A stretch of DNA of 64,000 nt from Pontederia crassipes. Lineage: Eukaryota > Streptophyta > Magnoliopsida > Commelinales > Pontederiaceae. The notes under the pieces were generated by a model, which searched no databases, was not told the origin of the DNA, and saw only the letters and a program-made list of their open reading frames with translations. This document shows positions 48,001 through 58,672 of this stretch, in pieces; the first letter of the stretch is position 1, and each line of letters opens with the position of its first letter. The stretch is taken from NCBI GenBank assembly GCA_030549335.1, contig CM060189.1, positions 32,635,001 to 32,699,000 of the forward strand, read 5' to 3'. The position numbers and the translations under genes were made by a program.

Positions 48001-50132
48001 TGCAGCCTGATAATAAGAAGATTCAGTCTAAGTCATGCAAAAAGCCAGATGAAGGGGCGAGTGCATCTCAGAACATTGATGGCACCTATGCCAATAGTGT
48101 ACATGAGTTGCAGCAACTTCCAAGTCCATCACTGCATGCTTTCGCAAGAACTCCTTTTCAAACATGCCAGATTCCAGAACCCAGTCAGAAAATGCAAATT
48201 GATGCTTGTAATGGTGTTGGACAGTTAGGCTCCTTAAGTTCTTATATGTTCTCTGATTACGGTTACACCATGTATCCTCTTACTGCTGTCCCAGTGTTGC
48301 AACATGGTCGTAGTGAAGCAAAACAGGTTTCATTTGGTTATGAAGCTAGTTCAGATTTGGTAAACCGCTCAATTTCTGTAGACAAACCATCTGTTGTGCC
48401 CTCAAGACCAACAATGACACCCCAAGAAAAGATAGAAAAATTGAGGCGCCAACAACAAATGCAGGCATTACTTGCTGTTCAACAACAGCAACAGCAATTT
48501 GAACATCACATAGCTGCTAATGATGTATCCATTCCCCAAAAAAAATCACCTAGAAAGAAATCAGAGGAAGCCATTACTAATGACGCGGTTGAAAATCTCA
48601 AGCATTCATCCTTAGAGCTCAATATATTGGTAGTCCAAGATGAAACTCCAATTATCAGTACCGTGTCTGATGATCATACTTTGGTGGAGTTTACATATTA
48701 TCAGCTACAAGAAGCTCTTAGAAAGGTGATAATCTTGTAACAAGTGTGCCCATGTGCATGTGTGGATGTGAATAACGTGTGTGCTCTCTTTGCGCTTGTA
48801 TTTTCTTTTGAGTTTGAGACATTATGTGCAGTTGGACATTAAAATTCGACTTTCTATTCGAGATAGCTTATTTCGTCTAGCCCAAAGTGCAAAGGAAAGA
48901 CAAAGTGCTAGTGACAGAAGTAGTACCAACAAAAGTAATCAAGAGGACGGTGGTACTGAAATTTGTGATGAGACAGAGAAACCAAGAAGGTTAGTTCCAA
49001 AAATATGGTTCTGGTTTTCATGAATAATAGATATTCTAAGTATTTGATTATGAAATCTTGTCAATAGTCTTAGCATTCAAGTGATATATTTAATCGGTCA
49101 GTCTTTTTTTCAAGCAATACATATGTACTTTGGAACCTATAACTAAACTATGACGTAGGCAGAAATCTTACAGATTGTATTTTTGGCAAGAGATTAGAAG
49201 ATGCAAATTGAGCAGTGAACTTGATCATCTTTCTCAAGCGGCATTTTTTTCCCTTGTACCGTACACTATTGTTTAATCTATCTCGAGTGGTTAGCTTTTT
49301 CCATGAACTGTATACTAGTCGATGGAAATCATATATATTATGTACTGTTGACGATCCTCATTGTTTTAATTAATTCCACAAAGAAGCCCAAGTAGGTGAA
49401 ATAGTCTTTGGGTGCATCTATTCCTTCAGTTTAACTTTTGTATGCTGCACTCTTTCGAGGAAAACAAATCTTTTATACATGGTGTCTAATTAATAAACGT
49501 TTTAGGCCCCTCCTTGATAATTAATTAGCTGGAATGACTTTAATCAACTGAAGTTACTTACAAAGCAACCACATCAAGCTCTTTCTTACCCTGGATTTTT
49601 GCCATATGAGTTTGACTGTTTGAGTTTTCATTAAAAATGACTGTGATATAGTGGTATTCATTCTAATCAGTTCATGATTTTGATATAGTGGTTTTTGGCA
49701 TATTCCTTGAATGCTTTCTTTAAATTTATTGTGTTTCTTTTTACTAACAGAACATGTTATACGGTTCCTTGTCCTGCAGAGTTGCAAAATCGCACGATGC
49801 AGAAACAGGCACAAATCCCATTGACCGGACTGTGGCACACCTGCTCTTCCATAAGCCTTCAGAATCACTTGGAAGACATGTCAAAGAGGAAATAGAGTTG
49901 TTGAACATGCTGAACCCCGGTAAGGTCCTTTTTCTTAGGAAGTTTAGTTCCTGATTATTCCATGATTTTGAATCTCTTGATCTTTAGAAAATGATATTTC
50001 CAAGAAAATCATTAACTACTTATCTTGTTCTCTCGCGATATAGCTTCGAATCCATCCGTAAATGCTGATCACAATATGGTCGTGGATGATCAAGAGAACA
50101 TTGGAGAAATGGCGGTTGGACTGTCAGTTTAA
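42091..50132 (+). CDS. LNK2: LNK2-like clock transcriptional coactivator
   Basis: Ten exons join in consistent phase: 42091-42117, 44581-44962, 45052-45163, 45291-45387, 46153-46242, 46324-46419, 48006-48725, 48832-48989, 49780-49919 and 50044-50132, giving 636 aa. The start MFDWNDQDQ, then DHIVPYPKG, is the LNK N-terminal signature. YEWANIGDFDRIF...NNESIFG matches the conserved acidic/aromatic block of LNK2. Exon 7 carries RPTMTPQEKIEKLRRQQQMQ with a Gln run, as in Arabidopsis LNK2. The C-terminal region has QLQEALRKLDIKIRLSIRDS, then LFRLAQSAKERQ and NPIDRTVAHLLFHKP, all shared with LNK1/2. LNK proteins have no DNA-binding domain. They bind MYB-like RVE8/RVE4 factors and activate evening clock genes such as PRR5 and TOC1. 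The first exon codes only nine residues and is followed by a 2.5-kb intron. Assignment to LNK2 rather than LNK1 is from remembered sequence. Confidence 0.88.
42307..42530 (+). repeat. 130-bp direct duplication in LNK2-like intron 1
   Basis: About 95 bp beginning 'gatacaattgctcattctga' and ending near 'tactcgaactttatagac' recurs 130 bp downstream with a few changes. Confidence 0.75.
42540..42930 (+). repeat. dispersed repeat shared with acyltransferase intron 1
   Basis: This copy contains 'gagaattatttataac', 'gtatcatcaaaatataatt' and 'tgttccaacatgcgag', which align in order with 25930-26760. Both copies are intronic and on the coding strand of their host genes. Confidence 0.5.
46500..47690. 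other. repeat-like interior of LNK2-like intron 6
   Basis: This 1.6-kb intron is far longer than its neighbours. Its middle (about 46.65-47.65 kb) has a more even base composition, as in an inserted element, but I find no domain, terminal repeat or target duplication that would name it. Confidence 0.35.
47793..47856 (+). repeat. C26 homopolymer followed by (CAC)n
   Basis: A run of 26 C residues at 47793-47818 passes directly into CAC repeats to about 47856. It is intronic, about 150 bp before the exon 7 acceptor, and is likely length-variable. Confidence 0.85.
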
Positions 50133-51230
50133 AGTAAGATATGCTTATAGTTTTTGCAGCAGAATTTCCTTGTAGTTTGAGCATCTCTTGTCTCCACATT
50201 TTGGTCCACTGGGAGAGAAGTTTCGGTTAATGGGTTTTTTTTTTCCTTTCCAGAGCAAGCCATTGGGATTTCAGCATGTGATCCTTGCTCCACAAACGTA
50301 TTTGAGTACAAGATCTCTAATTTGACATGGTAGATTCCTCGGTGAAGCATTTCTAATGAACCTTTTGATTGTGTACATTATTAGAGACTCAGAACAATAC
50401 TTTCTTGAAAAGTTGGTGTTATGGGAATATATTAAATTCACCTAGTTATTTCTAATGAACCTTTTGATTGTGTACATTATTAAATCAAGTTATTTACTTA
50501 AATATTCGCTTGTTAAATAGTCCAAAGTAGGTAATAAGAAAACATTAACAAAGGAAACCTCAAGATGTCGAAAACGTTCATTATTGATTGAAACGAATAT
50601 AACAAGTATTAGACCACAGGGACACGAACTGTTGATGGTGCGTATGTGATGAGTTTATTAGCTCTAGTGAACAGGTGAGGAACACTTGTGCACGAAGCAG
50701 GATTGTGTGGGTATAAGATGAAACGAATATAACAAGCAGGATTTCTAAGAACTTTTTAAATATAGTTTCTATATGAAAACTCATGACACACATAACAATG
50801 CATTGTGTTATAAGATGCCGGTTCACATCTGTAATATGTTAACTGATCATAATTCTCTGGGGGGTAATTTGTGTGGGTATCACAATTTCTTGCGCAAAAA
50901 TGCGAGCAACTTCGAAAACATCGGCGACTAAAGAGCAAAGGATTATCCGGTGTGTGATTTTGAGAATCACCTAGGACGAAGAAAATCAGGACTCATCAAT
51001 ACTTAAGGATAAGAACTTGATTAATCAAGATAATTATAAAAAGCGTTGAATGATAATTGTACTAATTGATTCGAGCATATGGCATGGCATAATATTGTTG
51101 TCGATCTAAAGTTCTAGTACTGTTCCCAGTAGCTGGTGTGCTTCCTGTCATATAAACATTAAGGACTTTACCTTAGCACTCATCTCATAAGTTAAAAAAA
51201 AATACTCTACTAGACATAACACATCGGTGT
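50133..51230. other. LNK2-like 3' region and intergenic DNA
   Basis: The first 200-300 bp are probably the 3' UTR. A direct repeat of about 35 bp ('ttctaatgaaccttttgatt') occurs at 50349 and again 99 bp later. The phrase 'gaaacgaatataacaag' occurs at about 50591 and 50720. No gene is seen. Confidence 0.6.
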
Positions 51231-51237
51231 AACAAAA

Positions 51238-53863
51238 GCAACAACAACAACAAAGCCTTATCCCACTAGGTGGGGTCGGCTACATGGATCATACGACGCC
51301 ATTCCGCTCTATTAGTAACCAAACCTTTCGGTATATTATCCACCAATAGATCTTGCTCTATTAGTTTGCCAAGTGTCCGCCTTGGCCTCCCTCTCCCTCT
51401 TTTAATCAGACTCCAGATTATTTGATCTACACTTCTTACTGGCGCATCTAATGGTCTTCTCTGAACATGATCAAATCATCTCAAGCGATTCTCTACCATT
51501 TTCTCACTAATATGGGTCACTCCGACTCGTTCACATATATGGTCATTCCTAATCTTATCTAATCTTGTATGACCACACATCCATCTCAACATCCTCATTT
51601 CGGCTACTCCCACTTTACGTTCATGTTGTCCCTTCATAGCCCAACATTCACTACCATATAACACCGCTGGCCTTATAGCAGTACGATAGAATTTTTCTTT
51701 AACTTTATTGGGTACTTTTCTATCACAAAGAACTCCAGTGGCTTTCCTCCACTTACACCAATCAGCTTGAATTCTATGATTAACATCGTCATCAATCTCA
51801 CCATCTTGTCTTACAATTGATCCTAAATATTTAAACTTTGTCACTTGAGGAATTATATCCTCCCCTAACCTAACTTTCAAATCGTCTCTAAGTTGTTTAT
51901 TTGTGAAATTGCTATGCATATATTCTGTTTTATTCCTACTTAAACGAAAACCCTTTGACTCCAACGTATTTCTCCATATTTCCAATTTTGTATTAATCTC
52001 TTCTTTTGAATCCGCTAAAAGTACTATATCATCCGCAAATAGCATGCACTTAGGTACCTCATCTGTGATACTCTCGGTTATAGCATCGATAACTAAGTTA
52101 AATAGATACGGGCTTAAAGCTGATCCTTGATGTAGGCCAATTCCTATAGGAAATTCAGTTGTCTCATCTCCGGGTGTCCTAACCCTAGTCAATGCCCCAT
52201 CGTACATATCTTGTATTATCTTAATGTAGGCAACATTCACCCTCTTCTTTTGCAAGGCTTTCCAAAGTACATCCCTTGGTACCCGATCATACGCCTTCTC
52301 TAAGTCAATGAAAGCCATATGTAAGTCTCTTCTCCTACTTCGATACTTCTCCATCATCCCCCTTAGTAAATAAATCGCCTCTGTAGTGAATCTTCCTGGC
52401 ATGAACCCAAATTGTCTCTCAGAAATACTAGTCTCCATTCTCAATCTATGCTCAATCACTTTTTCCCATAATTTCATAGTGTGACTCATAAGTTTAATCC
52501 CTCTATAATTTGCACAATTCTGAATATCCCCTTTATTTTTGTAAATAGGAACTAATGTACTTAATCTCCAATCATCAGGCATCTTTTTCGACCGTAAAAT
52601 CTCATTAAATAGTTTACATAACCACAACACACCTTTTTCTCCTAAACATTTCCAAACTTCAATCGGTATACCATCCGGTCCAACGGCTTTACCATTCTCC
52701 ATTTTTTTAAGAGCTTCGCTAACCTCCGAGACTCTAATTCTACGATAAAATAACCTATTAAGCTCACATTCGCTAACTGTCAAGTCCTCCAAATCACAAC
52801 GGGAACCTTCACATCCATCATTAAATAGCTTATAGAAATACTCTTCCCATCTGTTCTTAATATCTCCTCCAGTAACTAAAACCTTGCCAACTTCATTTTT
52901 TATGCATCTTACTTGATCCAAATCTCTCGACTCCTTCTCTTTATTCCTTGCAATCTTGTAAATCCTTTGTTCACCAGCCTTTGTCCCTAACTCCTTATAA
53001 AACCCCTCATATGCTTTAGCACGAGCATCACTAACTGCCTTCTTAGCCTCCCTTTTCGCCAAACGATACTTTTCCCAATTGTCAGAACTATTGTCCAAGT
53101 GTATCGCCTTGAAACAATTCTTCTTATTACGCACCTTTTCTTGGACCTCCTCATTCCACCACCAAGTCTCCTTATCTCGTGGTCCAAAACCTTTTGATTC
53201 TCCTAAAATGGCTTTAGCAACCATTTCAACCTTTTTTGCCACATTCTTCCACATGATACTAGCATCTCCTTCTAACTCCCACACACTTTCCTCTAATAAC
53301 TTACTTCTAAAAATCTCTCGCTTCTCCCCTTTTAACTGCCACAACTTGATCTTTCGATCAAAAATTGTTCGGAATTTTAGTTTTATACATTTTATTTGCA
53401 TATCAAGAACTAACAATCTATGTTGTGTAGTCACCCCATGCCCAGGAATTACTTTGCAATTAGTACAACGTCTTTTATCAGTATTTCTTGTGAAGAAAAA
53501 ATCGATTTGAGACCTATGAGTTCCACTTTTGTATGTGATTAAATGTTCCTCTCTCTTCCTAAAATAAGTGTTGATAATCTTAAGGTCGTATGCTAAAGAA
53601 AAATCAATAATAGTTTGTCCTTCCTCATTTAACTCCCCAAAACCAAAACCACCATGAACCCTTGCATGTGGTCCTGCCTCTTTACCAACATGTCCATTAA
53701 GGTCTCCCCCAATATAAACTTTTTCGGTTATTGGTATACTTTCAATCAAACCCTCCATATCTGCCCAAAACTTCTCCTTGAGATGTGATTCTGCTCCTAC
53801 TTGGGGTGTAATAAAAGCATTAATAAAATTTCTATCCCATTGTAATATAATATATTTCTGCAC
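51238..53863 (-). mobile_element. 5'-truncated RTE-clade LINE with a long open frame
   Basis: A 795-codon frame (53863-51476) encodes the C-terminal half of an APE-type endonuclease and a whole reverse transcriptase. GGDLNGHVG and the SQIDFFFTR block mark the endonuclease; the N-terminal endonuclease half is missing because the homology begins at QVGAESHLKEKFW. RT motifs include VPIYKNKGD, NYRGIKLM, FGFMPGR, FIDLEKAYDRVPR, HQGSALSPYLFNLV and the catalytic LFADDIVLLAD, then a thumb region ending VGVTHISEKMVENRLR. The apparent ATG is a chance start near the truncation point. The ~240-bp 3' UTR ends in 'ggataaggctttgttgttg', a TTG-repeat tail typical of plant RTE elements. The open frame suggests a young copy. 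I found no clean target duplication. Confidence 0.9.
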
Positions 53864-53934
53864 TTATTGGAGGTTTAATACTTTTATTTACAACTGTTAA
53901 TGTGAATTGAAGTCAAAGACAACACAATCAACAT

Positions 53935-54030
53935 GTAGATAACGACTGTGTTTGGCGTGGCTTTTTGCCACAGAAGCTTTTAACAAAGCTCCCTTGCTTT
54001 CTTCCATTTAATATATATCTATCTATCTAT
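53935..54030. other. short junction between LINE and CACTA-related block
   Basis: About 100 bp of unique-looking DNA ending in a short ATCT repeat separate the LINE from the GC-rich cassette. Confidence 0.4.
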
Positions 54031-54034
54031 CAAC

Positions 54035-54660
54035 TCCGGTGACATCCCACGACACTGACGATTCCAGCTCTGGCCACCCTCCTCTCTTCTCCCTTTCTTG
54101 ACTCTGGCCGCCCACAGCCTGGATCCAGCCGCCCTCCTCCCCCTTCTCTCTTGCGGTTCCGACATCTTCCCACGATTGCGGCGAAGTCGGCTCCCACGCA
54201 TTCTCTTGGCTATGGCGACCAACGACTCTGACGGATCCATGCCACCGCCGCCGACCTCCCTCTCCCCCTCTATCGACAACATTGGCCGTCAGCTGCTGGA
54301 TTCGTCCGTCGGATCCAACTGCTAGCATCTGATGTTTTTTATATTTTCCAAAAGGTTTCCGACGGATTGATTTGTTGAAAACTTCGACGGCATGACTCCC
54401 GACGAAACATCCGACAGGTAAAACCCTCTGGAACGTACGACGGAGGAGTTCCTGTCGAAAGTTTCGAAGGGTAAATCATAGTTTCTGATGGATCCCGTGA
54501 ATTTTTCGTCCAAAAATTTCTCGAAAATCATAGTTTCTGATGGATCTTGTGAATTTTTCGTCCAAAAATTCCTCGAAAATCATAGTTTCTGATGGATCTC
54601 GTAAATATTTCGTCGAAAATCATAGTTTCTGACGGATCCCGTGAATTTTCCGATCGGCAA
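54035..54660. mobile_element. CACTA-related fragment: GC cassette plus CGACGG-type repeats
   Basis: The left part (54035-54315) resembles the cassette inside the CACTA element at 20395-20880: 'ctccggtgacatcccacgac' against 'ctccggtggcgactcccgac', and 'ccaccctcctctcttctccc' against 'ccgccctcctcttctttgtc'. The right part carries 'ttccgacggattgatttg', 'acttcgacgg' and 'cctgtcgaaagtttcgaagg', like the right subterminal region of that element. A 52-bp unit ('aaatcatagtttctgatgga') is tandemly repeated about 3.5 times at 54473-54650. No CACTA terminus is visible, so this is a truncated or related-family copy. Confidence 0.55.
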
Positions 54661-55602
54661 ATAGCAAAATCATGTAATGATAAACGCCCTATATAAATTG
54701 GCCAGTGGGATAAAGATGTATGGCCAGTGTGCAATTTGCATACGTAAGAGATAAACTCGTTACCAAACCCCCATTAATGACTTAACAAAAATAGCCCTAT
54801 TAATGACTTCTCAAAAATACACATCTGCCCAAAAATACATAAAGACTCCGGAGTCCTTATAACCAGTCCAAAAAATACTAAAGCCAAGCTATTTTGTTCT
54901 TATCTGTTATTCAACCTACTTTAATTTCAATCTCCTCCATCTAAAATATTGTGAGTTTCAGTTTTGTATTTTCTATTGTTAAATGACACTTTGGAACAAA
55001 TTAATTAAATATTAAACTGACTTGGAATTTTGAATTGACGTAAAATCTATTAGTTTATCATTAAAGGTATGATAAATAGCATGCGTAATGAAAATGATGC
55101 AAAATACTTTATTTAAACTATTTTCTAACAAGTGAATGCAACATTTTTTTTTGACATTTGCCTATTTTAGTTACTTAATCTTTCATGATAAATTAAACAT
55201 CTCCTTTTAAAATAATATTTTAATAAAAAATTATAATCAGATCAGTTAAAAATGAGATAATTCGGCCGAAAAAGTTTAAAAGATCAAAATTGGGAAGAGA
55301 GGAGGGTAAACAAAACATAAGGATAAAATGGTTGAAAAAAAGTGTGGAATGGTTGTGCAATGGTAATTAGTAATATGATTAGAGACGCCCAAACATTTAA
55401 TTCATCTACCTAAAAATGAAAAGAAAAAAAATTCTTTGATTGGCCAGAGTTGGCGTCATGCTATTGGTCACAGTTGGTAACATGAATTGGCATGCAGCTG
55501 GCTCACATTAATTTCTCACCAAAAGACGTTACACTCGAAGTTATCATACGGTTTTCATTTGGCAAAGCACAAAGAACTCATGAGTCATGAGGCCACGCCA
55601 CC

Positions 55603-55610
55603 TATAAATA
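55603..55610 (+). promoter_or_regulatory. TATA box of the annexin gene
   Basis: TATAAATA in the context 'cacctataaatagaagg' lies 91 bp upstream of the annexin start codon, which would place transcription start near 55635 and give a leader of about 60 nt. Confidence 0.75.
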
Positions 55611-55693
55611 GAAGGATCACCAGTCGATCTTTTGCCTTTCACCATTACATAATATCTTACAGAGCTCACCATTACAACCACCCGGCACGTCTC

Positions 55694-57234
55694 ATGGCTA
55701 CCTTGTCTGTTCCTTATCCCGCTCCTTCCGCTGTCGAGGACGCCGAGGACCTCCATCAGGCATTCAAAGGTGAGATCGATATATCGATCAGTTCCTGATC
55801 CTTCGTCATTTGCATGCTGGATTATAACATTGTAGCCATACGTACTCACGTAAAAAGTGTTGATTGATGCATGGCGTGCATGCAGGATGGGGAGCCGACG
55901 AGAAGGTCGTAATCAAAATACTGGCGCACAGGGACGCCGGCCAGAGGGCGCAGATACGGGCCGCCTACGAAGGGCTATACGAGGAAAACCTCATCAAGAG
56001 ACTTGAATCAGAGCTCTCTGGACACTTTGAGGTATTTATATATATAACTTCTTCTTCTTCTTCTTCTTTGGCACTGTATATATAGTGGATTGAATGATTG
56101 ATCGACATGCACTGTAGAGAGCTGTTTACCGCTGGATGTTCGATCCGGTGGAACGCGCGGCGATCATGGCGCATGTGGCCTTGGAGAAGTATGGCCCCTA
56201 TGAAGTGATCGTAGAGATTGCATGCGCGAACAGCAGCAGTGAGTTTCTGGCTGTGAAGCAGGCCTACCATGCTCTCTACCGTCGCTCCCTGGAGGAAGAT
56301 GTTGCAACCCACACCGTCGGGGGTTTCAGGAAGGCATGAATTCGATTCGATCAATTGGCCAATTACTTATAAATAAATTGTTTTCATATATTTTTGCAGA
56401 TCTGCATGCATATGAGAAGTACTTCTGATCAAACAGATAGCTAGTGAATAGTGATACTAATTAATTAAGATATATATATATATCTGCAGATTTTAGTGGG
56501 ATTGGTGAGCACGTACCGGTACGACGGCGAGGAGGTCGACACGAGCATGGCTCACCGCGAGGCCTTTATCCTTCGAGAGAACATAAAGCAGCATCCCTTG
56601 GATCACGAGGAGATCATTAGGATCCTAAGCACCAGAAGCAAGGCGCAGCTCAACGCCACATTCAACCGCTACAAGGATGAGTTCGGCGTTTCCATCACCA
56701 AGGTACGTACGTACTTACATATATTATGGACTGTAATCATGCCTGTTCTGATTTTGCAAAAGTATTAACGCTAATGATTAAGAACACTTGATGGGGAGCC
56801 TTAATTTTTTGTTGCACTGCAATTTATTGACTAGGATGTGGCCTATGGATCCCCATCTGAGCTTGCATGGTCCATCCGCGCAGCCATTCGCTGCATCATC
56901 GACCCCCACAAGTACTTCGTCAAGGTGATTGATCGATCCTTCATTCACACATCAAGTCAATACCTTGTTTATAACTCAGTTAACATTTACTTCCGGGGCA
57001 TCTGAATCTGATGAAGATGCATATATGTTAATTTAGGTCCTGAGGAATGCAATCTGCAAGTCAGGCACGGACGAAGACGCGCTGACTCGTGTAGTCGTGA
57101 TGCACGCTGAGAAGGACTTGATGGAGATCAAGGAACTGTTCAAAAGGAGAACCGATGCGGCCCTGGAGGACGTCGTCAGCAAGGAGGCGTCCGGGCACTA
57201 CAAGAGATTTCTTCTTGCTCTTATTGGCTACTAA
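55694..57234 (+). CDS. annexin, RJ4-like
   Basis: Six exons join in phase: 55694-55769, 55886-56031, 56118-56333, 56490-56702, 56835-56924 and 57037-57234, giving 312 aa, normal for a plant annexin. Repeat I has KGWGADEKVVIKILAHRDAG and a GxGxDE-type calcium loop. RAVYRWMFDP closes it, and EEDVATHTVGGFRK lies in repeat II. Repeat III has EEIIRILSTRSKAQLNATFN and RYKDEFG. Repeat IV has LRNAICKSGTDEDALTRVVV, a canonical GTDED calcium site, then SGHYKRFLLALIGY. Annexins bind acidic phospholipids in a calcium-dependent way at membranes. The spacing matches strawberry RJ4. Intron 3 seems to use a GC donor: AAG/GCATGA at 56331-56339 joins CAG/ATTTTAG, giving GFRK/ILVGLVSTYRY, which aligns without gaps. 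A GT-AG alternative exists but drops six conserved residues. Reading through the GC donor would give a stop one codon later. Confidence 0.92.
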
Positions 57235-58660
57235 TTAAATATTAGTATTAATATTAATATTAATAAACTCGATCGTCAGGTCTACTTAAACCAATCGATT
57301 AGCTGGAGGTCTTTTTTTACATAAAGCTCTTACTTGTTCTGATGCATGCATGGTTTACTACAAGTATTAGCATATTGAACATTTGCGAACAGCATCGAGA
57401 CTTCTCATATGAATTCTATGCTGAATGAGTAGTTTGTTTTGACGATGATGTTGTTGCTATAATCCTTTCAAATTGATGAATTTAATTGTACCCATCCATC
57501 AATTGGATAAGGATTCCCTATTATTCAATTCCCATGAATTTTATTTTTTTTTTTCGGTAAGGCATGAATTTATTTTTGATCAGTAATTAATAATAGAAAC
57601 TGTTCAATTCCCCTATAAGATTCAACCTTATATTAAGGCCCCATAATAGAAGCTGTTCATGAGCCAGATTTGAGCCGAAATCAAATTCGGCCAATTCGTC
57701 AAGTATTGGTCCAAGTCGAATTCATCATCAAATACGATCCAGCTCAAATCCTCTCTGATCGGGTCTATCAGGGTCAGGTTGATGGTTATCCAATTAATTC
57801 TCCTCTTCTTCCTCCTCCTCTTTTCTCTTAGAATATTGATTATATTCTTCGAAAATTAAGAATATAAGTTTTGCAACACCAAAATCATTTTCATAGATAT
57901 AAAGTATTCGCCCCAAGTATTCGCCCCGGTAGTGATCGGATTTTGATTGGGTCCAACTAGCTAGTTCAAGAATGGATCAAGTTAGACAATCAGTATCAAT
58001 GTTGTTAAACTCTAGAGTTAAGAGTTTAGGTAAGTAAAATCAATTAAATTGACATAAATTCTTAAATAATTATGTTCTTAAATTTTACATAAAAATTAAT
58101 TTAAATGATTTTGTAAACTCTTATATAATTTTATGCGATTTTATATGATTAATATAATTATTTATTTTGCACAATAAAAAAATTTGTAAAATCTTAACTA
58201 TTCTATTTTAGGGGTGTCGACGGAGTATAGAATAATTACCTGAGGATTAACCTTGTCCTAAGAAAGAAATTAAATGGCATACATAATGTTCTACCACGGC
58301 GTAATTTTTCACTTATCTATTTAGGCATAGAGTAGGGGTCCGGGGATCGAATGTAGATATAATAATGATCAAGGCCAAGACCTCCCAAAACATTATCCAG
58401 AAACCGAAGGGTGGTCTTTTTGCATGGCAAAAGGACAAGAAAAGTGGGGGACAGTGACGAGAAGAAACCTGGGCTTCAAGTTGCCTTATCTCCAACTCTT
58501 GCATTTACGACGCACAAAAAGTGCACCACCGTATCTAACAAAAAGACTCTCTCAACTCTCGGACATGGATGGAGGAGGCTGACTAGCAATCAATCCTGTA
58601 CACGCCATTGAAGAAGAACCACTCCTGCAAGCTCCCCTCCCTCTCTCATCCTCCCTCGCT
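57235..58660. other. intergenic, AT-rich, no gene seen
   Basis: No coding signal is recognised. The first 200-300 bp are likely the annexin 3' UTR and the last 300 bp the sigma-factor promoter and leader. Confidence 0.6.
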
Positions 58661-58672
58661 CCAGCACCTTCA

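Noticed and set aside
55487-55798. Upstream start for the annexin, giving an extra ~69 residues
   Set aside because: It crosses the TATA box and the likely leader. The start at 55694 matches the family N-terminus and length.
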